DNA of 64,000 bases, taken from NCBI RefSeq assembly GCF_027595985.1, contig NC_073308.1:11802566-11866565 (forward strand). The letters run 5' to 3'. Positions 32,748-43,284 of the stretch are shown piece after piece; the stretch's first letter is position 1; every line of letters starts with the position of its first letter. This DNA is from Sorex araneus. Its lineage: Eukaryota > Chordata > Mammalia > Eulipotyphla > Soricidae. The notes beneath the pieces were generated by a model. That model worked only from the letters and a program-made list of their open reading frames with translations. It ran no database searches and was not told where the DNA came from. The translations under genes were made by a program, and so were the position numbers.

Positions 32748-33040
32748 TCATGACAGCATTTGTCCATGACCAAGTTCTTAACTTATAGTTAAGCATTAGG
32801 AACTTTGGCCAGGCCCATCTCGATGCCAGGGTAGCACATAACTCACCATTGCCCTGGGTCCATCCAGTCCCTCATCAAGACCCTGCTTTTGGGGGTCCTA
32901 GGAAGTAAGGGCAGCTGAGGCTTAGGTTAAGAAAACATGCCCAGGAGGAAAGTATCATTTAGTCAAATGACTCCCAGGTTACAAAAGCATAGCATTTGTT
33001 ACTGTCTTCCTGTGCCCATACCAAAAGGACATTGCTCTGA
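32748..33040 (+). repeat. ~290-bp repeat, copy 1
   Basis: Matches 41798-42073 in order: gacagcatttgtccatgacc, cgatgccagggtagcac, ctgcttttggggg and aaaggacattgctctgaata. The family is not recognised. Confidence 0.8.
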
Positions 33041-33338
33041 ATATACTATACAAACAACTTAAGGAAGAAGAGAAAAATGATATTTATAAGTCAACTGAGC
33101 ACAAAGAAAGAATTACAAATAAGCACAGAGGAAAGGAAGCACTGTGATGGGAATAACCCAATAAATCTAAACTACCTCAGGCTATGTTATTCTACAGTTC
33201 ATCTGCTTAATACACATGATATTAAATAAATTGCATGATTTATCTCAAAATATAAACATGAAAGAATATCATTTAAATAATCTCCAAATAATTTCATGGT
33301 GGAAGTTCAAACTAGAACTTTTTATACAGAAGGAGAAT

Positions 33339-33346
33339 ATGCAAAT
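33339..33346 (+). promoter_or_regulatory. Immunoglobulin VH promoter octamer
   Basis: ATGCAAAT in the VH orientation, 107 nt before the leader start position. Oct-1/Oct-2 with OCA-B bind this motif in Ig promoters. Confidence 0.8.
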
Positions 33347-33453
33347 AAGCCTCTCCCTGCTGTGATGAAAACAGCCCCGCCCAGCCTCAGCTCTGGGAGA
33401 GGAGTCAGTGCAGGGGTTCCCGGGGGCTCCATCCTTACTCAGACGGAACCAGC

Positions 33454-33887
33454 ATAGCGTGTGGGCTGAGCTGGCTTCTCCTAGTGGCTGTGTTAGGAGG
33501 TAACTCATGGGTGACAGAGACACAGAGTGTGGGAGAGATGGGAGAGGCAGATGCTGGTGTGAGAAGTTTCCTTATCAGGATGTCTTTGTGTTTGCAGGGG
33601 TCCAGTGAGCTGGTGGAGTCTGGGGGAGATTTGGTGCAGCCGGGAGTCCCTGAGACTCTCTTGTGCAGCCTCTGGTTTACCTTTAGCAAGTCTGGGCTGG
33701 CCTTGGTCCTGCAGGCTCCAGGGAAGGGCCCAGAGTGGGAGTCACGCATAACTAGCAGTGGTGTTATTTATCACGCCGACTCTGAGAAGGGCTGATTCAC
33801 GGTCTCCAGAGACAAGAGCAGGGCCACGCTCTCTCTGCAAATGAGCAACCGGAGGGAGGACCCGGCCCTTTACTGCTGTGCGAGGGA
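33454..33887 (+). pseudogene. Immunoglobulin heavy-chain V segment pseudogene (VH3-like)
   Basis: A B-cell receptor heavy-chain V segment, broken. The leader exon (33454-33499) has ATA where the start should be but keeps GLSWLLLVAVLG. A 98-nt intron (33500-33597) ends tttgcag. The V exon (33598-33887) keeps the framework 1 phrase ctggtggagtctgggggaga, the first Cys (tgt, 33662-33664), caggctccagggaagg (framework 2) and the framework 3 end LYCCAR. Lesions compared with a human VH3 layout: about 8 nt missing at the start of framework 1, single-base deletions later in framework 1 and before CDR1, and an in-frame TGA in framework 3 (33793-33795). Clan III/VH3-like by sequence. Confidence 0.9.
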
Positions 33888-33926
33888 CACAGTGAGGGGA
33901 AACCCCTGTGGGCCCAGACACAGACC
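33888..33926 (+). promoter_or_regulatory. V(D)J recombination signal, 23-bp spacer
   Basis: Heptamer CACAGTG (33888-33894, consensus), 23-bp spacer, nonamer ACACAGACC (33918-33926, close to ACAAAAACC). It joins the V exon end directly, as in VH segments, and looks intact although the V segment is not. Confidence 0.88.
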
Positions 33927-33929
33927 ACC

Positions 33930-35520
33930 TGCAGGAGGAAGCAGGCTGAACTTCAGGGGTGCAGGCCCCCAGGAGGCTCTGAGGACTCGTCCCTGAGGAA
34001 ACGTTGCTCATGACCAGAGGAATCATCTTTCTGTGGTGGTGAGGGACTGACCTGCCCCTCAGCTCTCAGATGACCCTATGGGCACCTTGTCCTGTGGCTT
34101 GTGGCTTTCAAGTCCTCTATCCCCGCTGTGGGCCGACAAGAGTGTGTCACACACTCTGCCACCTGATGGAAGTTTCAGTGACAGGACCGTGACTTCCCTG
34201 GGGCCAGAGGGCCACATTCTCCTTTTGTAGAAGTTAAAATGACCTTGTAAGGATTTTCATCGTCCCCCTGGGAGGACTCACTTCACAAAGAGAAGTCCTG
34301 GCGTCCATTCAGCTGTGTGCTGGTTTCCTTCCTTCTGCTCTCAGACATACACACTCTGCCCCATTTACCCTCCCCTCTGACCTGCACCCAGGTAGCCTCT
34401 ACCTGGTCACACTATACCTGGGAGTTCTGCCCTCTGGGAGGTGTTGACCTCCCACACCTCATCCACTCTTGAGATGAACATTTAATATCTCCTACTCCCT
34501 CTGGTGGTTCGTGCTCTGACCCTTCACAATTAGACAAGAGGCAAGACCCATGTGACCCCATGCTAGCAAATGTGAAGATTCACCTCGGTGAATCTTGTGG
34601 CTACCCCAACAGCTATTGACCAAGCCCCAACATGGGTTTCCAGCACCCACAGAGAGATATGCTTGAGCTGCCTCTCCTCAGTGAGTCTGACAGTCTCCAG
34701 ACTGGGTTCCTTACACTGTGTCTCCAGCAGTCACTCACAGCCCAGGGGTCAACCTCAGACTGCTCAGTTCTCTGTAGACTGTGCTCATAGGTGGCTTTAT
34801 GCCTCTCAGAGTCACAGAGAGTCACAGACACTGGGAGAATCTTCACTGCGCCTTTGAACTCCTAATGCATCCTTAACAGTATGGAGCTGTTTCTTGCATA
34901 TTTTTGTGTGATTAGGAGCCTATGATATTATGTTTTTGTCTACGTAAGATGAATTGTGGAGTGGTAAAGAAGTGCACAACCATGGAGTGAAGCGGACTGT
35001 CCCTCTCTCCACGGGGCTGCTCACTGGTGCCTGCAGAGGAGAATGATTCTCCTGGGTCCAAAGCTGCCCACCGCCACAAGTCTCTTTCTAGATGCACGGC
35101 CTGTAGCTGTGCAGGTCTACGCCGAGTTGCTCCAAACTTCTCTCTTCACAGGCAGGGACGCTAGTGCCTGTTATGGAGAACGCTTCTCCTGGTCCAAAGC
35201 TGCCCTGAAGCCCACCTCTCTCCCCTGGGGGTCTTTGTCCCTAAGTTGTTTATCTTGTCTTGGGCCCTTATAGCACCTGCAGAGGTGACAGAGCTTTAAA
35301 AGACTTTCTCTGCTTCCCAAGGCTTCTCACCTCAACCCCATACCTGACAGGTGGAACTTGGAGTGGAGCCCATGAGGGTGGAGGGGCATGGAATTGTCTG
35401 CAGCCATGTGCTCCCCTCACCTCACACACGGACCCTTGTCCATACCACAGCCATGAGAAAGGGATGCAAGTCCCATCTTGGTTTTATTATCCCTCAAGAA
35501 CTATTGCCCGGGTCCATAAC
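33930..35520. other. Sequence 3' of the VH relic
   Basis: No further V, D or J segment found. A partial duplication is visible: the phrase ttctcctgg-tccaaagctgccc at 35046 and 35188, with similar flanks. Confidence 0.55.
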
Positions 35521-35524
35521 CTGC

Positions 35525-35606
35525 ACACACACACCTACACACACTATACACACACAGTCACATACATTCACATATACATACACATACACACTCTAACACA
35601 CCACAC
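35525..35606 (+). repeat. CA-rich microsatellite
   Basis: Imperfect acacacac and catacacat runs. Confidence 0.85.
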
Positions 35607-36212
35607 ACAAACTACATTTCTGCGTACTGAGGGAATGTTCTGAACACCCCTTCTAATGTTCATTTCCTCACTGTCATCAACTCAGAGCCCACTGAACCTC
35701 GTATCCTGAATTCTCAGGACACACTGCAGGTGTGAATTTTACTGTATTCATCTGTGGGTCAAACTCACTCTTCAGTCTCCCCTCCTGAGACAGTGAAATT
35801 TGGGAATTAGAATCTAGATTCCTCCCTCTGTCGCATGGTGACCCCGTTGAAGCAGCACTCCTGTTTTGGTGTCCTTCCAAAGCCACCTCGTAAGCATCAT
35901 CAATTAGGTCTTTGCTTAGGAAACAGAGTTTTAAAGTTCAATGTCAACAAAAGACAAATACTGAATATATGTTTCTTATTAGAAATAGCACCTTCAGCCA
36001 AGAGGGCAAATGAATAAATTAGAATAAAATTGATGGCTATCTCATCATTATGTTAAAATGATATTATCCAAATATGGACAATGTATGTTTTTCTTTGATT
36101 TGGAGAACACACCTAGAAATACTCATTTACTTCCTGTCTCTGTTCTGGTTCCACTTGTAGTGCTCAGGTATCAATTACTGGTAATGTAAAATAAACTTGG
36201 GACATCCATGTA

Positions 36213-36463
36213 CATGCTGGAGTGATAGCACAGCAGTTGGGCCTTTCACGCGGCCGACCCAAGTTCGATTCCTCTGCCCCTCTCGGAGAGCCCGGCAAGC
36301 TACTGAGAGTATCCAGCCTTCACGGCAGAGCTGGCAAGCTACCCATGCTTATTGGATATTGGATATGCCAAAAACAGTAACAATAAGTCTCTCAATGAGA
36401 GACGTTACTGGTGCCCGCTTGAACAAATCGATGAGCAATGGTATAACAGTGATAACAGTGATC
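36213..36463 (+). mobile_element. tRNA-derived SINE, long-tail type, sense, complete
   Basis: tgctggagtgatagcacagc head, caagttcgattcctctgccc B-box, then ctcggagagcccggcaagct and the gatgagcaatggtataacag end. Confidence 0.93.
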
Positions 36464-37149
36464 CATGTATAAAGCATTCCATTGAGCCTGACCAAATTGC
36501 TATTAAAAACAGAATTAAAAAGTATTCTATCATGGCAGGAGTGTCTAACAATGAAAAAACACAAAATGAATGATCATTACTTCATTGTTTCTTTTAAATT
36601 ACTAGTGATAAACCAGGATATTTTACTCTACATCTGTATGAGTGAAACACCTACAAAATGCACCAAGAAGCACTGAAAAGAGAAATCCATCTTATTTAAT
36701 ATGCTGAAAATAAGTTTTTCAAATGTTTATAAAATCATCAGTTAAAGTTGATGACTGGACACAAGTTTTTGTAGATTTAAGAAAGTGCCCTGTAGGTCTG
36801 GTGAAGTAACTTTAGGAAATGGTGCCTTCATTGTGTGACTCCCCACCCACTCCAGATTATCTGAGATATCTGAGATATCTGAGACCTGGAGGCCCAGCTC
36901 CCCTGGAAACTGCTGCCAGTGGTGGAGCACAGAGACAGCGCAGGTGGGGTTGGATCTGTGTGCTCCATGAAATTAAGGCGTACATGCACATGACACAGCC
37001 TGTGCCTAGGTTCCATGCGTTTGGGGCAGGGTCGGGCCTTACCGACACTGCTCAGGGCTTGCACACTGTACATTTGTAGAATGTGTGCGTTTCTGCACTA
37101 GAACCAGAACTCTGGCCCAGTATATTGTGTGCTGAAGACACTTTACTGG

Positions 37150-37308
37150 TGTTTTTGGGTCACATCCGGCACAGGGGTTACTCCTGGCTCTGCACTCAGG
37201 AATTACTCCTGGCAGAGCTTGGGCGACCATATGAGATGCTGGGAATCGAACCTGGGTTGGCCGCATGCAAGGCAAATACTCTACCCACTGTGCTATCGCT
37301 CCAGCCTC
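37150..37308 (-). mobile_element. tRNA-derived SINE, short-tail type, antisense, complete
   Basis: ttttgggtcacatccggcac through gtgctatcgctccagcct; the antisense B-box gggaatcgaacctggg is well kept, so it is relatively young. Confidence 0.93.
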
Positions 37309-37989
37309 TACTTGGTCTTTCTAAGCATCTGAAAGGGTTGGGGTTCTTCACTATGACACGAAGAACAAAGTCCCGAGTTTCATGGGTCATCTTTTAGACA
37401 CTGAATTGTACACAGGGCAGAAGAGGTTTAGTGGCTCCTGGCCAGGCCAACCACCCACATAGGCAGAAATGTCTTCTTTGTCCCTATACAAAGTCATCAT
37501 CAGTGAGAATGAACATTCTAATAACTATCTGTATACTTATGAGAAAGCTGCTCCAAGTGAAGGAATATTCATCCTTCAAGGGTGTATGAAAAAAACTTTT
37601 TGGAATTTGATTGACCTTAGATTGACCAAATCAAGTCAGAATTGACTGTGACACTTACACTGTCTGTTTGGCCCCAGGAAAACAGTGGGAGAGCAGGAGC
37701 ACAGAGAAACAGAGGGGCAGGTGCTGTCTACAGGGTAGAGGCCCTGTGGGGGAGGGCTGGTCATCAGGGACCTGAGACACAAGGTTTCTCCTTCCCAGCT
37801 GCCGTTTCCCCCAATTCCTGTTTCCTGAGAGTTCCTCAGTACATTTTCTGCTGGAAAAAGGGCTCAGGTCTGACCAGGGCCCCAGGGACAGGATGGAGTG
37901 TTCTGAGCCACAGTCAGTACCTCCTCCCAGGGGAGCCCAGACGCCAGCCCCCCCTGGTCCCCTCTTTTCTCTACAGAGGCTACCCCCAT

Positions 37990-38130
37990 GCAAATCTGCA
38001 CTTGAAACCCAGGATTAAAACAAAATTAGTTGACAAAATTGTTCATGATGATTAGTTACAGGCATTCAATGTTCCAACACCAATCGCCACATTACTGTCA
38101 CCTTCCCTCAATCTTCACCTCCATTTTCCA
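37990..38130 (-). mobile_element. L1-like 3' end fragment, antisense
   Basis: ttgttcatgatgattagtta, then caggcattcaatgttccaac and tgtcaccttccctc. The same series is seen at 56.79-56.93 kb. It directly abuts the telomeric block. Confidence 0.6.
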
Positions 38131-38164
38131 AAACATCTCAGTCTGCCAATGATGAAGGCCCCCC

Positions 38165-39400
38165 TAGCCCTAACCCTAACCCTAATTATGACCCTAACCC
38201 CAGTCCCAACTCCAACCCTACCTGTGAAACCCAACCCCAAATCCGAACCCTAAACCTAACCTCAACCCAAACTATCCCTACCCTAAACACTAATCCTAAT
38301 CCCAGGCCTACTCCAAACATTAACCCTAACCCTAACCTAACCCTAACCATAAGCCCCTACCCAAAACCCCTAACCCCTACCAAAAACCCTAACCCTAATG
38401 TCCTAACCCTAACACTCTACAAACAGCCACCCTAACTCTAACCACCCTCACTCCACCATACCCCAACCCTATACCTAACCCAACTCTAAGCTTAACCCAA
38501 CCCTAACCCTAACCCCTAACTTACCCTTACCCCTAAACCCTAACCCCATCCCACGCCAACTCTAACTCTAACCATAACCCTGAACCCGAAACCCTAACCC
38601 CACCCCTACCCATATACCTAATTCTAACTCTCTAACCCTAACCCCTAACCATAACCCTCTAACTATAACCCTAATCTACCCTATTATAACCCTGCCCTAG
38701 TCCCTAACCCTAATTCAACCCTAATCCAACCCTACCCAAATCTATCATATCTAAACCCCCTAACCCTAAATCTAACACTAATCCAACCCTAATCGTAACC
38801 CTATCCAGAATCCTAACCCTAACCCGACCCTAGCCTGAACCCTAATCCTAATCCTAACCCAACCCCAACCCTAAAACTAACCCTAACCCCTAACCCTAAT
38901 CATAACACCAACCCTAACCCTAATTCCTAACCCTAACACTAACCCTACTCTAACCCTACCCTACTCCTGCCCCTGCCCCTAAACCCTACCCCTAAATTCT
39001 AACCCTATCCTTAACCCTCTTAACACTGACCCTGTTTCTGATGCTGACCCTGACCCTGACTGGGTCCTCGCCCTAACCCTACCTACCCCTAGCCATAGCC
39101 CTAACCCTAGCTTAAACTCTTAACCCTTGACCCTAGCCCTGACCTTAATTCTGACCCTAATCTAATCCTAAAATGACTCTAGCCTCAACCCTAACTTGAG
39201 GATAACCCTGATTCTATCTATCCCTAAACCATGAACTCTAACTCTGGCCCTAGCCCTAACCCTAACCACCTAACTCTAACCCTAGAACCCCTTATAACCC
39301 AACCCAAACCTAACCCCCTGACCTCTAACACTAACCTCAACCCCCAAATTCTAATCATAACCCACTAACTCTAATTCCAACCTTAATGCCCTAACCCTAA
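38165..39400 (+). repeat. Degenerate interstitial telomeric repeat, (CCCTAA)n
   Basis: More than 1.2 kb dominated by ccctaaccctaaccctaa with many variants (ccctaat, ccccaaccc, ccctgaccc). The strand orientation is constant. Small outlying blocks lie at 39875-39920 and at 41249-41281 (aaccctgaacccgaacccga). Confidence 0.93.
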
Positions 39401-40150
39401 GTTCATACTCACTGCTAAATCTTCAATTTTCAATTCAGTCCCCTCTCACCCTGAGAACCCAATCTCCCAAATCCCCTTCACCAGAGTCCCCTCTTAAAGG
39501 TTCCCCAACCACAATTCCCCAATTTCCTGATGAGGAAGGACCCTCATCCCTCAGTTCCCATCTCCTAAATCCTACTCTTACTCCTAAGCCCCCAGTGACC
39601 ACTTGCCAGGGCTCACCACTAACCCCTGGTGGTCAGTTTTTCAACTCCCCACTTACTCCAGAGTTGACAGTTATCTGAGTCCCCAGTAACCAGAGTCCCT
39701 AATCACCTCAGTTTATTGCTCAACAGAGTATTTACCCAACCATGAACCCCTAAGTCCACGTAGTCCCCACATTTACCAGTGTCAATCAAAAAGAGTCCCC
39801 AATCTCCTGAATCCACATTTGGCTTTGTCGGCATTTGCCTAAGTCTCCAATTCTGAGGCCCATAAGCCTAGACCTGACCATAACCCTAAACCCTAATGTC
39901 ACCAAACCCTAACCCCAAGCCCCCTAAACATTACTACTATAACCTGATCCCAAGTCCAGTGCAAGTCACACCTAAGATAGTCCTATTGTTTAATGCACAT
40001 ACATACAAACTTAAACTACCCACTTCAGACAACAACTCTAGCACCAACTCTACCACTAACTACCCCATTCTCTTTTGTTCTGATTCTCAGCATAGGATTT
40101 AGGATCATTCATTTCTGCTCGAGTCCCAGAATGGGACTCTCAGCTCTCCT
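39400..40150 (+). repeat. C-rich degenerate repeats next to the telomeric block
   Basis: Recurring agagtccccaatctcctgaa-like phrases of about 20 bp (39450-39810), too diverged for a clean unit. Resembles subtelomeric satellite decay. Confidence 0.5.
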
Positions 40151-40295
40151 GCCTCAGGCTGCTGCCCTGTATACCAGGAGCCATGACAGGCAACTGTATG
40201 TCCTGGGGCTCAGGACTCCTCAGAGGCCTGCTGATGGCTCCTACCATACCTTCTGTTGGAAACAAGAATGAAATGCAGGAGAGTTCTGAACCTTA

Positions 40296-40540
40296 GCACT
40301 GTAGCACTGTCATCCTGTTGTTCATCGATTTGCTCAAGCGAGCACCAGTAATGTCTCCATCGTGAGACTTGTTACTGTTTTTGGCATATTGAATTTGCCA
40401 TGGGTAGCTTGCCAGGCTCTACTGTGCGGGCAGGATACTCTCGGTAGCTTGCCGGGCTCTCCGAGAGAGCTGGGGGAATTGAATCCGGGTCGGCTGCGTG
40501 CAAGGCAAACGCCCTACCTGCTGTGCTATCGCTCCAGTCC
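40296..40540 (-). mobile_element. tRNA-derived SINE, long-tail type, antisense, complete
   Basis: cactgtcatcctgttgttca through gtgctatcgctccagtcc, with ttgccgggctctccgagaga. Confidence 0.93.
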
Positions 40541-40902
40541 ACTGAACCTTAATCTGCATTAAACCCTAATACGACCAACATAGCCGAATCCTCTTGAGCC
40601 TTGCCCCCATTTCTTCTTATCTATTTCTTCTCTTCCCTTCATTCTATTTCTTTCCTTCTCCTTCCTATACTCTGGGGCCAAGAGTGATCTAAGCATTCCC
40701 TTTCCCTCCCTGCTCCCTGCCCCCCGCTTCAAACCATTACACTTCCTCATCCAGTTACTCTAACTACCGCAGAAAGTGACACGTCCTGCATTTGTCCTTC
40801 TTTTGGCTGACTTCATCACCATGACGTCTTCCACTCCCATTCATGTTGCAGCAAATCACGCTCTTTTCAAACTGAGTGAAATCAATTTCATTGATTTCAG
40901 TG

Positions 40903-41010
40903 TACTGGAGTGATAGCACAGCGGGTAGGGCGTTTGCCTTGCACGTGACTGACCAGGGTTCGATTCCTCCACCCCTCTCAGAGAGCCCAGAAAGCTACCG
41001 AGAGTATGTG
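40903..41010 (+). mobile_element. SINE, long-tail type, 5' part
   Basis: actggagtgatagcacagcg through cgagagtatgtgac; cut off inside the tail. Confidence 0.88.
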
Positions 41011-41169
41011 ACTTGTGGATCAATGTATGTAAAAAATTACAAAGGCGCACATGCGGGAGGGGGAGATGACATGTGTGTTGTGTTATTTGCGGGCTGTTGG
41101 GGCAGTTCACTCTCACACGCACCGCTTGTGTTCGGTGCTCTCGAGCTGCTGTGTATGGACTGGATCAGG

Positions 41170-41420
41170 ATGGCTCCTCCTTGTGCTCTGCTTCTGTGTG
41201 TGTCGCTGTGCTCTCTTCTGTCTCTCTATCTCTGTCTCTGTCTCTATTTCTAACCATAACCCTGAACCCGAACCCGAATCCACTTCTGTGTCTTCTCGTT
41301 GCTTCTGTCTTGTCTCTGTCCTCTCCTTGCTGTGTCTTCTTCTGTCTGTGTTGTCTCCTTCTCTGTCTCTGCTGTCTCTTTCACTTCTGTGTCTTCCCCC
41401 CACTTCTGTTACAGTCTTAG
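41170..41420 (+). repeat. CT-rich low-complexity sequence
   Basis: tctgtctctctatctctgtc-type runs around a small telomere-like island. Apparent open frames here are low complexity. Confidence 0.7.
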
Positions 41421-41797
41421 TTTATATATCAATCACACAGGGCGGTAACACAAAGGGGTTGAACATTAACAAATCAGCAAAGAAGGGTAAGACCATTTCT
41501 CGAGGAGATTAACAAAATCTCATCTAAGGAGATAACTAGTAGATCTGCTCAAGGGTGGGATCCAAACAAGAGTGTGTCAGGGTGTATCACTTTCTTTCTT
41601 CCTCAGCTAGTAATCCACTTAAATAGTTGTAGTAAGTCTACTTCAAATATTTCTAGCAATGTCATTCTGTATGAGCACAGTAAGAGATATATATTGGTTC
41701 TTCCTGAGGACATTCACTATGTATTCCAGACCACAGTTCTCAGGCCAGGTTAATCTTCCTAACCCCAGCAGGGTCCTAGTCTCTGTTGTTACTTTTG

Positions 41798-42073
41798 GAT
41801 GACAGCATTTGTCTATGACCATGCTCTCAACTTATAGTTGTGTATTGTAGCACTTTGGCCTGCTCCATTTCGATGCCAGGGTAGCTCACAGCTTGCCCTG
41901 GGTCCTTTCTGTCCCTCATAGGGATCCTGCTTTTGGGGTGTTAGGAACTAAGGGCAACTGAATCGAGAAAGCAGATGCCCAGGAGTAAATATTATTGGAG
42001 TCAATCGGCTCCCAAGTTACAAAGCATAATATTAAGTGTCTTACTGTGTCCAAACAGAAAGGACATTGCTTTA
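41798..42073 (+). repeat. ~290-bp repeat, copy 2
   Basis: Second copy of the repeat at 32748-33040, with about 20% or more visible differences. Unknown family, possibly an old ERV or DNA-element piece. Confidence 0.8.
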
Positions 42074-42810
42074 AGGTAAAATAAGTTCCCTGTGGCAAGG
42101 ATGAAAGGACAAACCTAATGTTATCCTACAAATGTATATGTATAAATACACATATATGAATAAGAGAACACACTTCTGTGTGATTCCCCCCCAAAACGTC
42201 TCAGCAAGCAGATTTGACACAAGAAATGTAGAAATTTCAGTGATGTTGTATTTTATGAATTTGATGCAAATTATTCACTTGCACTGTTGAATTGGGTTTT
42301 TATTACTAATGCTCACTCCCAGGCCATAAATTAAATTTAAAGGCCAACTTTTAATTTTATGTTGGCTGCTGGGGGCTTTCCTAGAGAAGGAGCAGGAAAT
42401 GAGTTGGCACCTCTGGGGAATATGCAACATCACTGGGGACAGACCCTGCCCCTCAGTCGGCTGGCCAGGAGGCCCAAAGAGCACTGAAGCAGAGTGGCCG
42501 AGCCTGAGCTCAGGTAAATAAGACAGTGCAGTGTCTGTTGGTGAGACCTTTCCATGAAGACCCAGGCCCATTTTCCTACACAAATTTCTCTGAGGAGCTA
42601 AATAAAATATTGAAAGATGAAATAATGCCACTGTGTACACTAAAAGAACAGATATTTAACACTATTGGAAACAGGGATCCAGTGCATAAGAAATGTTAGG
42701 AAAGAAAACCAAATTGAAATATGAGATTTTCAGGTATGTGTAAATCTACTTTTAATTTTATACCCAGGAGGACTATGAAAACCAAACTCTCTGTGTTTAC
42801 AAATTAAGCA

Positions 42811-43284
42811 TTAATGTATCAGGTGCTTTACTGGCTTATATATTCTAATGTAAACTGAGAAGAAGAAGATAAAGATCAGAGGAGGAGGTGACAGTGACAG
42901 TGTGGACAGTGGCTTCTTCTGAAGCTCCTTCCTGGCCGTGGTGTTCGTTGGACGGCTGAGTGGGGGGCTCCCGCTGGAAGGACAGGACGTAGCTGGGGAC
43001 AGAGAGGCAGCACTTGGCAACCAAAGCCACACTAGCACGGTCCCTCCCAGGCTCAGGAGACCAGCAGGGCCCAGGCTGCCAATCAATCTGGGCTGTGGGT
43101 CCAGGGACATGACACAGATGTCGCAGGGACCGGAACCCGGGCCCTCCCTGATCCAGGCCTGTCCCTCCCACCGTTCCTCCTTCGTGATCAGCTCCAGGGC
43201 CTGAAACCAGGTGAGAAACTGCTCGTGGGGCTGCAGGCGGTAGTTCTCCTGAAGCCTAACAATCTCCAGGAGAATCTTAGTTTC
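42811..43284 (-). CDS. RalGDS-like last exon L
   Basis: Begins ETKILLEIVRLQENYRLQPH, then EQFLTWFQALELITKEE, the final RasGEF helices. The frame then runs on without clear homology to a TAA at 42811, including a hydrophobic stretch. The true C-terminus may use a donor or a different end; residues after ITKEE are uncertain. Confidence 0.7.
   Translation of the reverse strand, partial: ETKILLEIVRLQENYRLQPHEQFLTWFQALELITKEERWEGQAWIREGPGSGPCDICVMSLDPQPRLIGSLGPAGLLSLGGTVLVWLWLPSAASLSPATSCPSSGSPPLSRPTNTTARKELQKKPLSTLSLSPPPLIFIFFFSVYIRIYKPVKHLIH

Noticed and set aside
33454-33887. A functional IGHV gene
   Set aside because: Start codon is ATA, several frameshifting deletions and an in-frame TGA in framework 3.
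37986-37993. Another Ig octamer (ATGCAAAT) that might start a light-chain V segment on the minus strand
   Set aside because: No leader, V frame or RSS follows on either strand; further ATGCAAAT copies at 31208 and 42264 also lack V segments, so the motif occurs by chance in this AT-rich DNA.
38165-39400. A real chromosome end
   Set aside because: Repeats are degenerate and unique sequence, SINEs and a gene continue on both sides.
40872-41512. Cys/Ser-rich open frames on the plus strand
   Set aside because: Partly SINE and partly CT-rich low-complexity sequence; no family match and no splice logic.
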